This document shows positions 1 to 15,300 of a stretch of 64,000 nucleotides of DNA, piece after piece. The stretch spans positions 15,284,771 to 15,348,770 of the forward strand of contig OW028585.1 in assembly GCA_932294295.1 (NCBI GenBank), read 5' to 3'. Position numbers and translations under genes: made by a program. This stretch comes from Alitta virens. Taxonomy: Eukaryota; Annelida; Polychaeta; Phyllodocida; Nereididae. The notes beneath the pieces were generated by a model that made no database searches, was not told the origin of the DNA, and saw only the letters and a list, made by a program, of their open reading frames with translations. The first letter of the stretch is position 1; each line of letters begins with the position of its first letter.

Positions 1-311
1 AACCGGATCTAAAAGTACATGTTTATGATATATTCAATTATTTTCTTACATTTACCAAGGTTTATATTTATAGATGTAAGCCGATTATTAGCTAGAAGTG
101 GACAGAAGCAGCTGGCTTTAGCATGTTTAGACCACAGCCAGGTAGAGTCGACCGTATTTTATGAAACTAACTGTATATCTACTTCTGTACTGTTAATATA
201 AATGTAAAAGCAGTAGATGCAACAGTAAATATATTAAAATGTAAATTATTAATGACATATATATACCATTAAACAATTACTAAATTACAATACTATTACT
301 ACTACTCATAC

Positions 312-3300
312 CTTTTCAGCAATTGCCTCGCATTCCTTCAGAATCATCATTATCGCTGTTCTCCAATCAGCTCCAATTAAATGTGAATGGGTCTCAGACT
401 CTAGTTTCAGTTCCTCTGCAATAAGAATGTATTTAAAAATGCTTTGGGAACTCCACTTTAAATGTTTCAGGATTTTACATTTAAATCAATAAAATATTTC
501 TGAGAACTTAGTTCAAGAATAATTCCAGTAGAAAGTACAATTTGATATTATTTTGTTGTCAAATAAATAAGAGCAAAGGTTGCCTTACTGTATCAAATTG
601 GATACAAATGTTTTCCATAATCTTGCTGTATCAAAATGTTTTCTATAATCTTGCTGTATCAAAATGTTTTCTATAATCTTGCTGTAATGCCATAACGAAA
701 TGTTTTCTAAAATCTTGCTGTATCAAAATGAGTTCTATAATCTTGCTGTATAAAAATATTTTCTATAATCTTGCTGTGTCAAAATGGTTATTATAATCCT
801 GCTGTACCAAATACTTTCTATAATTTTGCTGTATCAAAATATTTTCTACAATCTCGCTGTATCAAAATATTTTCTATTATCTTGCTGTGTCAAAATGGTT
901 ATAATAATCCTGCTGCATCAAAATATCTTCTATAATCTTTCTGTGTCAAAATATCTTCTATAATCTTGCTGTATCAAAATATTTTCTACAATTTTACTGT
1001 ATCAAAATGTTTTCTATAATCTTGCTGTATCAAAAAGCTTTCTATACTTCAAAAGCACTTACGCTGAGCTTGTTTCAGTCGGCAAACAGCTACATATCTC
1101 CTCATGAGGTTTCCTAATTTCACTTCTAACAACTCTTGGCGTTTCATCATCATCTGTGCCGTCATCTGAAACAGCGAAACCATCAAGTGAGATTCAGATT
1201 CAGATCACACTTTTTTGACAGCTCTATTTCTATTTGCACAAATTTGTAATGAAATTAAAGCAGTGTAGAGCTGGAAAACTCCACCGAGATGACTGCTGCC
1301 TTTGCGAGCATTAGAACAAATTCACTGGTATATTATGACAGATTATGGCACCCAAAGAACTTACACAGTCCGAAAAATGGAATTCATTCTTTTAAAAATA
1401 TATTTACATAAGTTCACAGGTGGCATCATCAGCTATGAATGAAAGTTAACTACACTGAAGACTTTTACACGGTTATGTATGTTATATTTAAGCTTGATTG
1501 TCAAACAGTTTTTGTACCACTGAAAAAGCTATCCAAATGAAAGAAAATGCTTCTAACTGTCAAATTCAAGAACTCACATCGTCTAGATTGAGCTAAATTA
1601 ATAAATATCTGGGGAATTCACTTCATGCTACAAGCCTACACATATTTGTACATAATAAACTTAGAATTTTGGAAATCAGACGAAAATTGAAGGCGCTGAA
1701 TTATAAAATGCATTACGAATGACATTCGTTTATGCCTCGTTTTCATCTCATGGCCATAAAATACAGTGCAAATTGTAAGCAAATAGGCAATTTTTGATGG
1801 CATGAAAAATTAAATGCTAGGGGAAGTTTATTAATTTTATAGAGATATAGTGAACCTAGCAAGACCCTGATGGGATTTAATCCGCATTTTTAAAGCATGC
1901 AACAGATTTTGGCCACTGTCATATTGAGTGACAATCCAGCTTTAAAGATTAATATGTAAATCATAGCAAAAGGTTTTAGGTTGACAAAATATATTTTAAA
2001 ACAACAAGAATGGTAAAAATTAAATCATTAAACAAGTTTCCGATGACTAACCTGGTAAATCGATGCACTAATCTTCTTCTCTTCCAAGGCTCGTTCCAAC
2101 GCAGCCAAGTTCTGATTATTGTCATGAAGATTTAATTTTAAAACTTTTTCTTTTTGTCTAGTTCTCTGAAATGAACGTGTACACACCAATGGATTAGGAA
2201 TAGTGGATTTTCCATAAAGCTTCTTGATATTTCCGCTAAGTGGCTACAGGCAGAATGCTGCAATCCTATTGGTTCAGGAGTATATAATTTCCTGCTGCGC
2301 ATTGGTTGCACAGCTTCCTGCCGTAGATTCTTATTGGTTGAAGCAAAAGGGCCCCAGCAGCAGTATTTCTAGTACATTTTAATGTATATTTGATGCCGTA
2401 TGTTTTATGAATTCAGCTTCTTATTGAGTAAGTTGCGTTTATTGAATAAAATGGCAACACTAAGAAGGCAGACTTTATTATGCAGTGTCAAAGTTTGAGG
2501 CGTTTTGTGGAAATAACCTTATTGACCTTGAGGTAAACTCAGTCATCTTAAGAACCATCTTTGTGGATTATCATTGATTATTGTAAATATATTAACTTAA
2601 TTATTATTTATTCAGTGTAACCTATTATTACTGCTTGTTCAATCAAACTGACTACACTTAAGGTCCAAGAAACCCACCACAATTAACTGATCATGTGACG
2701 TATGCAAGTCAGGGCTTAAAGCAAGCAGTAAACTACAGTGTGGAGAGGCGACCATTAAATTGATATCAATAAAACTTGCTGGAATACCTTCCGGGCCACA
2801 GTAAATTAAGACCCTTCCTGGAATCAACAATTATTTGAGCAAACGACAAACTTAGAGATCGGCTAGAGCTTCTTATAACAGCGTGACATCATATCAACAC
2901 CTCAATAAATCTCATACGTGAAATGTCAGTTTGATTGAATGCTCTATATATATATCTTTTATTTAACCTCTAAAGGGCTCCTGCTCCTGCTCAGACAATA
3001 TACATAATAATACACAATATACAGAAATCATTTCATACAAATATAAATATTAAAGTTGCACAGGAATTTAAACTATTTAACATTAAAAGGGGATCAAGTT
3101 AGATACTTTCATAGAATGTTTTTCCTATCGAATAAATAAAATCTATTGTTCTTAAATACAATTCAATCCATTCTTCGACAACACAATTTTCAAAACATGA
3201 ATATATAAATTTAGTTTTCCTATTGTCATCCATATTCTGTATTTCTATTTTCATAGCCTTTGCTCTATAACAACCTTAATCCTTATAATGACATTAAACA

Positions 3301-6300
3301 CTTACCTTCTGCGCACGTTCAGCCACAGTGCCCAAAGTTTCCTCCTGCTCTTTGATCATGGTGGATAACATTCGTCGATGGTAATTTGCCGTCTGTAGCA
3401 TGTCCTCCATGTTCTTTATGGACTCCTGATAACTCCCTTTTCTGAAAAGTAGTTTATTCAACGAATGAGGTGCAGAAATGTTTGATGATAGCTGTAATTC
3501 TTCATGGTACAACGTGGCATTTCAGAAAAATGGTTATGAAATAATAATATGATCCAGTGTGGTTTACATAGTACTATATAGTTCTGTAATGTCTGAGAGG
3601 TCTGTGCATGCAGGCATTCCTCTTCCATCCATGGGGGCCACTTGATAACGACAAAGTCTTGTTCTAAAGAGGTCCCCAGTCCTTTAAAATATTCATGCAT
3701 TACTTGTTGTTTACTTTTCATGTAATACATGAAAGGACAATAATCTGATTCTGATATAAATAAACTGATATCACTACCATTGCCTTGCAATTGCTGAATT
3801 GTACCGCTAGGGCGGGGGCTGATGCAGATATTTGTGAAAGGGGGAAGACACAGAGATAGCGAGCACCGAAGGCGACCCCCTGGGGTCATGCATTCAATTA
3901 ATTTTGGCGTTCAAAAAAGGGTGGTGAGAAAAACAAATATAAAACTCACACAGCGATCATTTCCTTCTGAATATTCTTGTGTTGTGTCACCAGTGTTTGG
4001 TATTTTTCTGTCAGCATTTTCTGTTGCACTTCCTACAGAAATATATTTTGAAACAGCTCAGAATAATAGATCTATATCTACGAGAGGCGTAGACTTCGAG
4101 TGATTTCCAGATGTGTATCATTTCCAATTATTCATTATTAATAAAGGGAAGTTTGTAATTATTATTGTATGACTTTAATACAATAAACTTTTCATACATG
4201 TTCCCTTTGATTATTCCTTAGTTGCATTTCTAAGTATCCAATTTGTTCTGTTGCTTCTTTGAATTTTTTCATTAAAGCCGCTTTTTGCTGGACAGCTTTC
4301 TCACTCTTTTCCAGTTTAGTCTAGTAAATAAAAAAGGTGTTATCCAGGGACCGACAAGCACCACGGGTTTTATGTCCATGATAAATAAAATTTAAAAAAC
4401 TTCCTCATTTGCAATAAAATTCCAGGGAATCACCCAAAAAAACATAAGGTTTTGACAAATTTTTTTCTCTAAAATTTCTTTAATATAAACAACAGCTGTT
4501 TTACTGTAAGTGTTTTACTTACAATGACACAATTAATCAAGTATAAGATGCTGATAAGCAAAATGAAAAAAAAGAAAAAGAAAAGAAGGTTTTCTCAAAG
4601 GCATAATTCTTTAGAAAGAAGCATTACTATAAATCAATAAATATAATGCAAGAGAATTAGGCCTACTATTCCATGCATGTTCTAAAAAGGTCAATTTTTA
4701 ATTACACCTAAAAAGGTAAGTTTTTCACGATTTACCTGTAAATCATTCACAAATGACTCTTGAGCAACCTTTATTTCATCTTCCTCGATTTGTTTCTTTT
4801 CTAAACCACTTGTAATTTTGGTTACAACAGTTGTAAAGACTGAAATTATAGACCATTATTGATTTAATTTCGCAACAAAGATGAATGGATAATCAAAAAA
4901 TAAACAAGCGTATTTAAAACAGAAATAAATTTGTTAGATGGGAGTTTATACAATTTTAATGTAAGAGTTTATTATATTTTTTATAAAACTGTGTAAGATG
5001 GAGTCCATCAAATTGTGCTAGGTGAAGTAAATATTTTGTAAGATGGAGCTTATCAACTTTTGTAAGATAGAATTTAACAAATTTGGTAAAAATTCTGTAA
5101 GGTGTTTAAAAATTTCATAATATGGGTTTTTTAAATTTTGTAAAATGGAGTGGACTTCATTAAATTTTTCTATATTAGATTTTATCAAATTTTGTAAGAT
5201 GGAATTTTTTCATTTCTTTAAGATGGACTTGATACATTTTTTAAGATGTCCAGTTCATTATGAAATTTAGTAGGATGGAGCATAAATAAGGTGGAGTTTA
5301 TTAACTTTTGTACTCACATTGTTCAACATTGGCTTTCATTTGTGTCACTTGCTCAGAAATATCAGCTGCTTCTTCAGGCTGTAAACAATGGTAACTATGA
5401 CAACACTTAGGTAACCTTGACAATTAATGTTAACCTTTCTTATATTCTAGTCTGTAAATTTACTGCAGTACTGGAGGAATTACATTTCAAAATAAAAATC
5501 TTTGTAAAGTTTATATTGTGTAAATGCTACAGGTCAAGAGCAAAGATAGCTTATATGACCAGCTGCCAGAGGCAGATGTAATGATGAGATGATAGTGTTA
5601 GACATAAGGGTCAGTCCGCCAGTCCTGACTGAGAGTTTTAAATGGAACCAGAAGGTTTTTAGGGTCTGTTTAAATGATAAACAAATTATATATCTGTGTA
5701 CAGCATAATGAGCGATAAATGGGTCACAGGGACAACCTTCATGACTTCAGCATTGTTTAGTTTGAAGCCTAGATTGTATAAATGTTTGTCTTTTAAATTT
5801 TCAATGACTATACTGCTGTCACTTTAATGATTCTTTATATTAATTTTCTAGTCACCAATTTTTCAATTTAAATTTAAATCGCTTTATGGATATTCCTGTA
5901 TTTACACTTTTGGTTGCGATAACTATATTTCCTACTTTTTAACTTCTAGTAGATGATAAGGCATTGCGTATACACATTAATTCCAAATTTCATCAAGTAA
6001 ACATTTTGCAAAACAAAAGTGGGTCTTTTTACAAACAAAATCAACCTTCCTTACCGCTTCCGCTAAAATGGTGGCAACCTGCTGCAGTTCTCTTGCAGCG
6101 TCAACTAGGTTATGATTCTCGAACATCTCAGTGAGATTTTCTTTGTGATTGTTCATAAATTTGAACAAATGAACCCACTTCGACTGGATATTTTCAAAGA
6201 TAGCTTTGTGGTCTTCTTCTATCTTAGTGACGACTTCTTGGCTAACGCTGTTGACAGATAAAAAACAGTGCATTAATACAATTAGATCTAATGGCGATAA

Positions 6301-9300
6301 TCAATAAAGTAACACATAATATGGACAAACTAGCAAAACCCATTCTAACAATGTATGACAAAGAAGAAATTATTGCATGCAGTTTTTGAACAGAGAAACA
6401 TAGACAGACATATTCTATTCTCTCTCTTTCAAGCAGGCTTTTTGGAAATTCAGTTTTTGCCAATATTCGGCGATGTTGGTAACTTCAATATGGTGTAATA
6501 AAAGTTCTTTCAGCTTAATTTTATTTTTTAAATCAATTAAAACTAACAGGTGTAACCGCGCTGATCAGATAAATAAAAATACAGGCAACTTTAACCATAA
6601 TTCACTGAAAAGAACACCATCTACAAAAAAGCCCTTCCCTCTTATTTGGCGGTAATAATCATTGCGCTTTGAGCTAGTTCGAAACAGCCCTGGATGACCA
6701 TGCCGCTGACTGGGGAACTTGGGGCTTAGTTAGAAAGATGAAAAGCTGGGCATCAAATAGCAAGTGGTATTAAACATTATCAATTAAGGTTATTTAAATA
6801 CTGAGCTAATAAGATATCTTTAAAGTGTACCACTTAAATAATGCATAATCTTACCCTTGATTTTCGTTGAGTTGATTGATTTCATTTTTGTACTCATCGA
6901 GGATATAGTTAATGACATTCTCCACTGCTGGTTTGCCTATGACCTGAATGAGACACAAGTTTGTTAGAGCAACTGAATTCACGGCAGAATGAGGAAACAC
7001 AACAATAGTAGAGAAGCTTATCGATCATGTTGATCTCTTAAACGTAGAAACAGCTTTTAAACTTGCAAATTGCTCAACACCGAGTTTTGTGACCAAGTCC
7101 TCTAGCGACACTTCATGAAGTTGGTTTCTCAAGTCTCCAAGTCCTTCGTCAGGAAAAGATGCTGTGTCAACTTCTTCTCTGCAGTTGCATGGTTCAATCT
7201 AAAACATTAATTTGGATCGCTAATTCTTAAAATAACACAGAATACGCCACTGGGATACATCAAAGTACCAATGTTACGACTAATAATTCTTTAATCTATA
7301 TTTTACCCCCATTCAGGAATTCCACACGTATACATTTTAGGCATATGCCTGCTGATCATGAGGTATCAGGTGCTAACCCCCACCATGGCATGGAGGAGTT
7401 GTGCAGATCCTCCTGCAACCATTGCGTCTACCCAACCAGGTATAATCCATGGGTACTTCTATGAGCTCACACTAGTGCCATAAATGCAGTGGCCAACTGC
7501 CCTTAACTTAACCCTGTTTCAGAGGCTGATACTCCCCAGGGCGTTTAGAAAGACTGTGGATTTCTGTAATACTATCGTTAGCAACAAAACATTGAATGAA
7601 CCTCAGAACGAGGCTGAATGGCAGGTCACATGATCTCAGAGCAAGTGATCTTTTTGAACTCTTACTAAACAGGGAGACAAAATGCAGGGGCAATGACAAC
7701 ATTGGGCTTATTTATTATCATTAATAAATCTCAATGCAGACCAAGATGGATGAAAAATATTTGTAGGGGAGGGGGGGGGGGGTTGTTTGTTAAATTCCAG
7801 TGCATGTATTGTAGTGGGCTTTCTAGTAGCTATATATTTTGGCAATTTATCTCACCTTTTCGCCCTTTTCGCCCTTCATCATAGCATCAACCTGCTCTCG
7901 TAGAACTTCAATCGTTTCTAAGCTGGAATCTCGCTCGTTTGCGACATTCACTAGATCGGCTGCAATTGATAAGAAGAAAACACAACCAATGATACTTTAA
8001 AACTGCCTACATGAACTGCCATGATGAAAACTCTTTGTGATTTTGTTTTCTAGAAGTGAAGTCAGATAATCTCTGTAAATATATACACATATACTTCCTA
8101 TTAATTAATATATATTTAGCTCTATTTTGAAGTAAAATCATTCTGTAAATAGTTATATCGTACACATTATATAAGGAATGTATTTTGTCGAACATGTTAA
8201 TATGTATTATATATTATATGTAAAATATAACTGTGTTTATGATACAAGCTGTATGTATGAAAGATTCTGATTGGATTTTATAAGGAGTGGATAAACAGCT
8301 AAACTAATGTTAACTTCTATGTAAATACTTAAGTTTGGTGGCTGGAACCATCTGTAACTATAGTCTTTGTTGTATTCCCTATTTTTGATTATTTTCCGAT
8401 TGCTTTTATTTCTTTTTATCTTTTGTACTTGTGACATATATGTCTTTTCTGACATCTTCCGTCAATAAAAATTATATATATGATATCTTTCATTATTCAT
8501 AGTGACCCCTAAGCCAAAATAACCAAAAAGCAAACACTTCAGTGATTCGTCTGAGGTATGCGGTCTATCTCATGTGAGACAATGGAGGGAACATAGTTTG
8601 TGGAATGAAATATACTGTTCCAGTAAGCATGTGAAGTTGTGAATGCTAATCTATAAAGGAATTGACGCCACAGATTTATGGGCTATTTTAAACAAAACCA
8701 ATGTAATTCAATTGTGGAAATACCTTGTGCTTCTTTTAATTGTTGCTTCAATTCTTCAAGTTGATTTGCAACAGCTTTGTATTTATCCTGAACAAAATTA
8801 AAAAAATATTTAACACAACATTAATATTGTACGGAGAATACTTAGAAGGAATGTTGTGACAGTCAGTTATTTGGGCCTCCATAAAGTCACATAGAGTGAC
8901 ATACAGGTCATTTAACTCCCTGAAGTTTTTGAATGGTGAGGAAGTGCAATGATTAGTTGTCTGAACAATCTAAAAAATGAGGTTAAACATTTTCACGACA
9001 TGAAAGTGTCACTCGCTCGAGCGACACTTTGACTCCTTGAGCTAGATTTATGGAGGATTGCAACTGTCGCCACCTATAAGAATGGATAGACTTGCAAGTG
9101 CTGTCCTCTGTAGGAAACAACATTGTTCCTGGCCAATCAGAAACCAGCTTACACATGGCGCTATGGGTGCGTTTTGCAAAGCCTTCTCTGATTGTGCAAT
9201 GAGAAAGGAGATTAATAACCACACAAAGGTCACTGTGCCAGCTCCCATGCACAGTGATCTGCCTACGGGAAAATTGAGGTTGAAGGTCAAAGTTGGTCTA

Positions 9301-12300
9301 GTAAAAGCTGTCTCCAAGATCTAACTTCACAAATGCAACAGGCAACGCACAGTACCCCCACTTTCCATACAGAAAAGCCATTTTAGGATATATATACACT
9401 GTATTTAGTTTATATAAAGAATAGATTAATATTTAGATAACATAAAAAATATATTATTAATTTACAATAGTGAACATAAAATAATATTTATCATTTAGCA
9501 TTTGTTTAGTTAACTTAAAAAATTGATTGTTTAATATTGAGTACATCACGAATATATGATTAAATAATTAATTAACACAGAATAGCACAGATTATGCATA
9601 ATCATCATAGAAATATAAAAGCGCATCACCTGATATAACTTGATAGTGTTTGAAATGGATGGGGCCTGGCTTTTCGGTTCTTGTTTGCCTGGAACTAATG
9701 AAAAATTTTCACTAAAAAAAAACCAATTAATGTGCAAAAGGAAGCATAACACATAGTATTGGTTACATGGGCATTTGTCATGAGTACTATTAAATCACAC
9801 GAAGCACACCAGAAGGATTTGCCACATTCTTTTTGAAAGCGTCAACCTCTGGTGTATCCATATCAAACTAAGAGGTATGTTCAGTGTCTGGATCCTCCTC
9901 TCAACAGTCACAAACGACACGATTCATTACCTTCTTTAACAACTTGACGTTCAATTATCTCGGGCGGTCTGCTAATTAGTTCTTCATTTGATTCTCGTAA
10001 TCTTTCCACTTCTCGCTGAGCTTTATCGAGCTGTTCCTTCTGAGTGGCATTTAGATCTTTGCATTGGTCCTGAAATTACAAAACGCTTTGTATAAAAGGC
10101 AATCATGAAGATGCACTGCCTAAACAACCTAAGATACATAATATAGGCTCAATGTTTATTTACTGATGAAAACCACAGCATGGAGAATGGTTGCCCGAGT
10201 GATCTGCTGTTCATTTAGCACAGTTATTTCCTATTGGATATTCATTGTGGGCGGACAAACCATATGTCAAGTTGGCCGACCTAAAATTCCGTGTCGCATG
10301 GGTTTAGGGGGCAATTAAAGAAACGCTAATGCCAAAATCGGTGTCGGGTGATAAATATACTAGTATACAAAATGTTATTGTCTAGCGATGAATATTAACA
10401 AAGTCATGAGCCATTTTTGCCCCCATTCATCAATAGGATTCGCGCCAACTCGGCCTATGCAGTGTCCTCTGACTGGGAACGAGCGTCCACAGAAAATAAC
10501 CGATAAAAAAAAGAGCACTAAAGTGAACAGCTCAGTAGCTCGGGCAAAGAGACTGGGTGATGGGTGGATTAGGGCTTTATGTCCTGTATTTCTGCACCTG
10601 ATGGGCTAATTAGGACAGGCAGGGACCATATGGCAGTGAGATGAAGGATGAAACAGCCATCCAACTTAGGCTCGACTGGGACTACAGCATAGCGACAATA
10701 ACTATAATGTTTATTGGTTATAGTTATGTGAGTTGAAGGCTTGGAAAAAATTGTTAATCTCACTTATACCCAGTACGAAAAAAACATGAAGTTATGTCTA
10801 TTTTTAGTATAAGATTATTGTAGGAATTGCAGCAGAATTTTCTTTGTACATAACTTAACTAATAACAAATTTTCTTTGTACATAATTCAACTAATAAACA
10901 TACTAGTAAATAATTCATTTTTTAATGCAATCTACAAATAAAAAGTTAACATAATTTCATACTTACTAATTCCTGCTTGAAATCAAACTGATCCTGCTTT
11001 GTCTTTTTCATTTTGTCTTTTATGTTGTGAATAATTTGTTCCGACTGATGAATTTTGTTTTTTAGCTTCTCTTCTCCCTACAATCAAAAGTTAACCATTT
11101 CAAATAATCAATTGCTTTTAATACTTTGAAGAAACAATTGACAATTTCATATTTTTAAAAACATTTTGGTGCCATATTTATACACGAAAGCCGATGTTAT
11201 AGGGGAATTTCTAACCAATTCTACTACACTGTATGATGGAAGGGGGCAAGACTGACAAGAAACATTCTATAATCCGCCATCTTTGCTGAAGGTCCTTGGT
11301 TCGATCTAGGGCCCGGGCGCTCTTTTATGAGCTACATCCCAGCTGGATGTCGATCGCATGAGACGTTATATTGGCGGTGTCTTGTACTCGGTGTCAATGC
11401 TGAGGCAAGTAAAAAACCCAACCCCATGGGACGTATACTGTATACGATATGGACTCCAAATAAGCAGTCTTATCACCTCATCATTACATCTACCTCTGGC
11501 ACCTGGCCATATAAGCCGGCTAATAGCATTGAGCAATATTCAGGCATTGATATATCAAAATATATATTGGCACTTCACTGTTACGCATTGTTTAAATGAT
11601 GTAATCTGTATTTAGTAAAATCATTTTCCAGAAGAGACCACAGCCTCGTCTGGTGTGGTGGGTAAATTTCCTTTTATGCCAATAGTCCTTAAAAAAATTT
11701 TTTTGCTATTTTTATGTAGATTGCCTCGTCTGATTTCAGCCTCTGGCTACGGCCCTGATGAACCATTATTGCTTTAAAATATCCACTGAAAATCACGGCC
11801 TTACAATATGCAGTTCCATCAATATTTCTTCTTTTGTCTTTAAATCATCATTTCTTTTCTGCATGGCTTTCATCAAGTATGTGAACTGTTTTAACCCAAC
11901 TTTCATTTCTGCGGCAACATAAATTTTGTCTTTACATTACAATTTACAACAAAACACAAAACACAACTTCTCATTCAGACAGATAAGGCCATCCTTAAAA
12001 TAATTTCTGTTGCGGGTTACATGACACTTGAAAAATCCACCAGGTAGGTAGGATTTTATTTTTACCTCAGAAGAATATTTTACTTATATTCAACTAACTT
12101 GCAGGCCCCTTGCTACCATAAGAATAGACCCGGACACAATTTGAGGAATAAAAATAATAATAAAAAGCACGGGAAATTTTTTTTTTGTACGCACTGATAT
12201 GTTCTATATGGTTGCGCAACCCGCAATAGGAATATTTTTAAGAATGGCCAGATGTAAAAACTGGATAAGAAGAAAAAGAAGAACTATACAATACAATACA

Positions 12301-15300
12301 ATATAATATAATACAAACCATTCCTATGAGCTGCAATCCTTAACTGCAAACAAGCTTTATCCATTACAGCTCGGACTTCTTGGCAAGTCTTGTCAAAGTT
12401 TTGGAAATTGCTCAAGATTTCTGTGTCTGAAAACACATTTTTTGTCCAAAAAAAAGATACTGACAGCAAGAAAAAGAATGAAAAGACGCTTATAAACATA
12501 TAGCAGACACATAAATCATAAATGAGTGTTAAATAAGAACATGATAATGCAGAAAATAAAGTAAATTTACCGTCCAAAATTGTTGGGACTTCTTGAACTT
12601 CTTGTTTCTGTTTCTTTTTCATGCCTGGTTTTTTGTCGGTTGTTTGTCTTGCAAAAATTAATAATTATATAAGATGTTTAATTTGCCAAATTGTCAATGT
12701 TATTTGGAACCCTTTTTTATTTAATTTTTATTTATTTGAATATTAAAATGAAATCTTATTTTTTTAAATATAATATCAAAAGAGATGATTCTGTATCTTA
12801 CTTTTGAACAACCTCTTCAGGTTCAGCGCCAATTTCTTTTAACAATTTCATTCCGACATCGTGCAATTTCTCTATTTTTGCTTTGACCTGGGTCAAACAA
12901 GTTCTGTAAGAAAAAATATAATTTCTCTATAGGTACTTTAAATACACAAACCAAATTCCAAGAAAATTCGATCTCCCAAACAGAAGTTATAGCATTTCAC
13001 CCCAACATAGGGTAATTACCCCATGGTAGTCATTAAAGTGTTATACATAACATAATGCTACCACCCAATAAATTATACAAACTAAATCTGAAAAAAATCC
13101 AATCACCCAAACGGAAGTTATAGTTATTATATATAGATTTTATTGACATGTAAAATATCATAAGTGATACATATGTCATTCAGTTAAACATGTTAAAAGA
13201 TAACATGAAAGAGACATTAATGTAAATACAGAAAGCAATAAAATTTCAATAATCAAGGTTCCAGCCACCAAGTTAACTATTAATACGTGTTTAAAATCCA
13301 CATACACAATAAAAAAAAACCTATTACCCTATAACAACCTGGTCTACATAGCCCAACAGGTGCTGATGAGGTGTTTAACACAAACAAACAAACACACACC
13401 CTAAGACCATGGAGTCCTAAGACAACCATAAAAGTTTCAGAACCCCAACCCTGAATAACATCCCCATGGTATTAATTTTAGTAATTTAATTTCCACTGGG
13501 CTCCTCCGATATGACACTCCCTGACATGACAAATTAGATGAGTCAAATGCCAGGGTCAGCGCAATGTTGCCTGGTATTTTTATATTTTTATACATGTGAA
13601 CATTTATATCTTTTTGTGTAAATTTGAATCGTATTGTGATATTATGATCAGTATTTGTATATATTTTTGTAAAATTTAATCTAATATTGATATTGTAATC
13701 AGTATTTGTGAATTGATCTGTGATTTATCCTCTATCTTTTATGTACTTATATATTATTTCGCTTTAACACTGAATGTCTAAAAGTAGAACTCTGCCCAGA
13801 AAACATCAAATTATGGCAACTGGGACCTTGAACGTTAAACTGTATATTATGTATAAAATAATGAGAACTTGTATATCATATTTCTGTAGTTTTATCTTTT
13901 CTGATATGAAAAAGTGTCAATAAAAGCTATATATAGTAATGACTCACTGGACTCCTTTGTAACTCTTCAGCACATCATCGTTATTCGACTGTTCTGGAAG
14001 CTCAGCATTTTGCTGTAGGGAAAAAATATCAAATTTCTCTCTACAAAACTTTATATGAAAAGAGTGCGATACATAACTCAACAATACAACACGTCCATGA
14101 GAGGAGCTATTATTTGATATGCAAATAAAATATACAAACAGCACTCAGAATAAATTATTTTTTGGCAATTATAGTGTAACCCTTTTCTAAGTCAAACATT
14201 TGCGACTCCAAGTTAACATTGGTTAAGGTAACATCTAAATTCAAGTTGATAATTTATTCTATATTATCCATTTCTTAGGGTCGAAACTTTACATAACTAA
14301 ACTTTAATCAGGTAGTCATTCATTTAGGGAAGGTTTGCTGTGTCATATTTTTCTAAATTTACCTCTGTTCGATTTTTTTTCTGACATTTTGTATTAAATG
14401 AGGTTTTGATTTATGTCTTAAATATACGTCTGAAAAATCAAATTATTTAATTTAAGTATTTGAAGTACCTCAGTTATCATCCATTCTTCTATTTCTTCAA
14501 GCAAAGATTTGCGGTCAGAGCATTCCGACCGGTATTTGTCCATCCCAGCAATTAGAGCATTCCTGTAATCCATCTTTAGGTAAATCAAATTTAATCAAGT
14601 TTCTGATTAGTTTACATCATTTCATGCAATTTCACAACTGTTTGAAGCTAATCATAGGCAAATTGGGTATATTGCAGTGTAGCGGACCCAAATGTATGCC
14701 CATAATTGACGTCCATGAAATATTCAAAGATATCATTATTTTGAGCCAAAATTAGTTCTAGGAAAGGAATAATATTTGCGTAGCACAAAGGGGGTTTGGG
14801 GGCTGCTGCCGGGGCCGGGCTGAGCTGCAGCTCTCGATAAAAGAAAAAATAAACAATGTCTTGTAAAATTAAAAAAGCGGTCGTTTTTTTGTGGCATCAT
14901 TAATTGAATTCAGGGATATGACGTCATAGGCATGACAAAAAGGGCTCGCTAAAAAAGAGGAATAAATTTGGGTCCACTGTACTGTACTTTTTCCGGCAAA
15001 TTTGTGCCTTGTGTAGTTTGACCACTCATTCTTAAATTCAATTTTTACATTAGTCAAGCTAGGTGAAATGTGACATCACCAGACAATGTCAGAACTGGAT
15101 ATGGCTGCACTTCCTTGTATTTGGCAGTAACAGAAACATATTTGACCAATAAGGCTTAATGAAGAAAAGTGTTTGGTTCCAATTTCATAGCCCTTAAATG
15201 TAGGGTTGACCCAGGAGGTCAACCATATAATCATTTTGTATAATTAAAATGTACATAGTAACATTTTGCAACTATGCAGAAACTCTTGAAAAGTCTGTTA

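Noticed and set aside
588..1046. CRISPR-like regular repeat
   Set aside because: No unique spacers; the units are contiguous 28-bp tandem copies in an animal intron.
3458..3889. 143-codon minus ORF next to exon 3306-3441
   Set aside because: It lies in the intron between verified exons 3950-4032 and 3306-3441, and phase continuity needs it removed.
8983..9324. Overlapping ORFs on both strands
   Set aside because: Open in three frames over one 300-bp stretch, no recognisable protein, and the coiled-coil gene splices cleanly past it.
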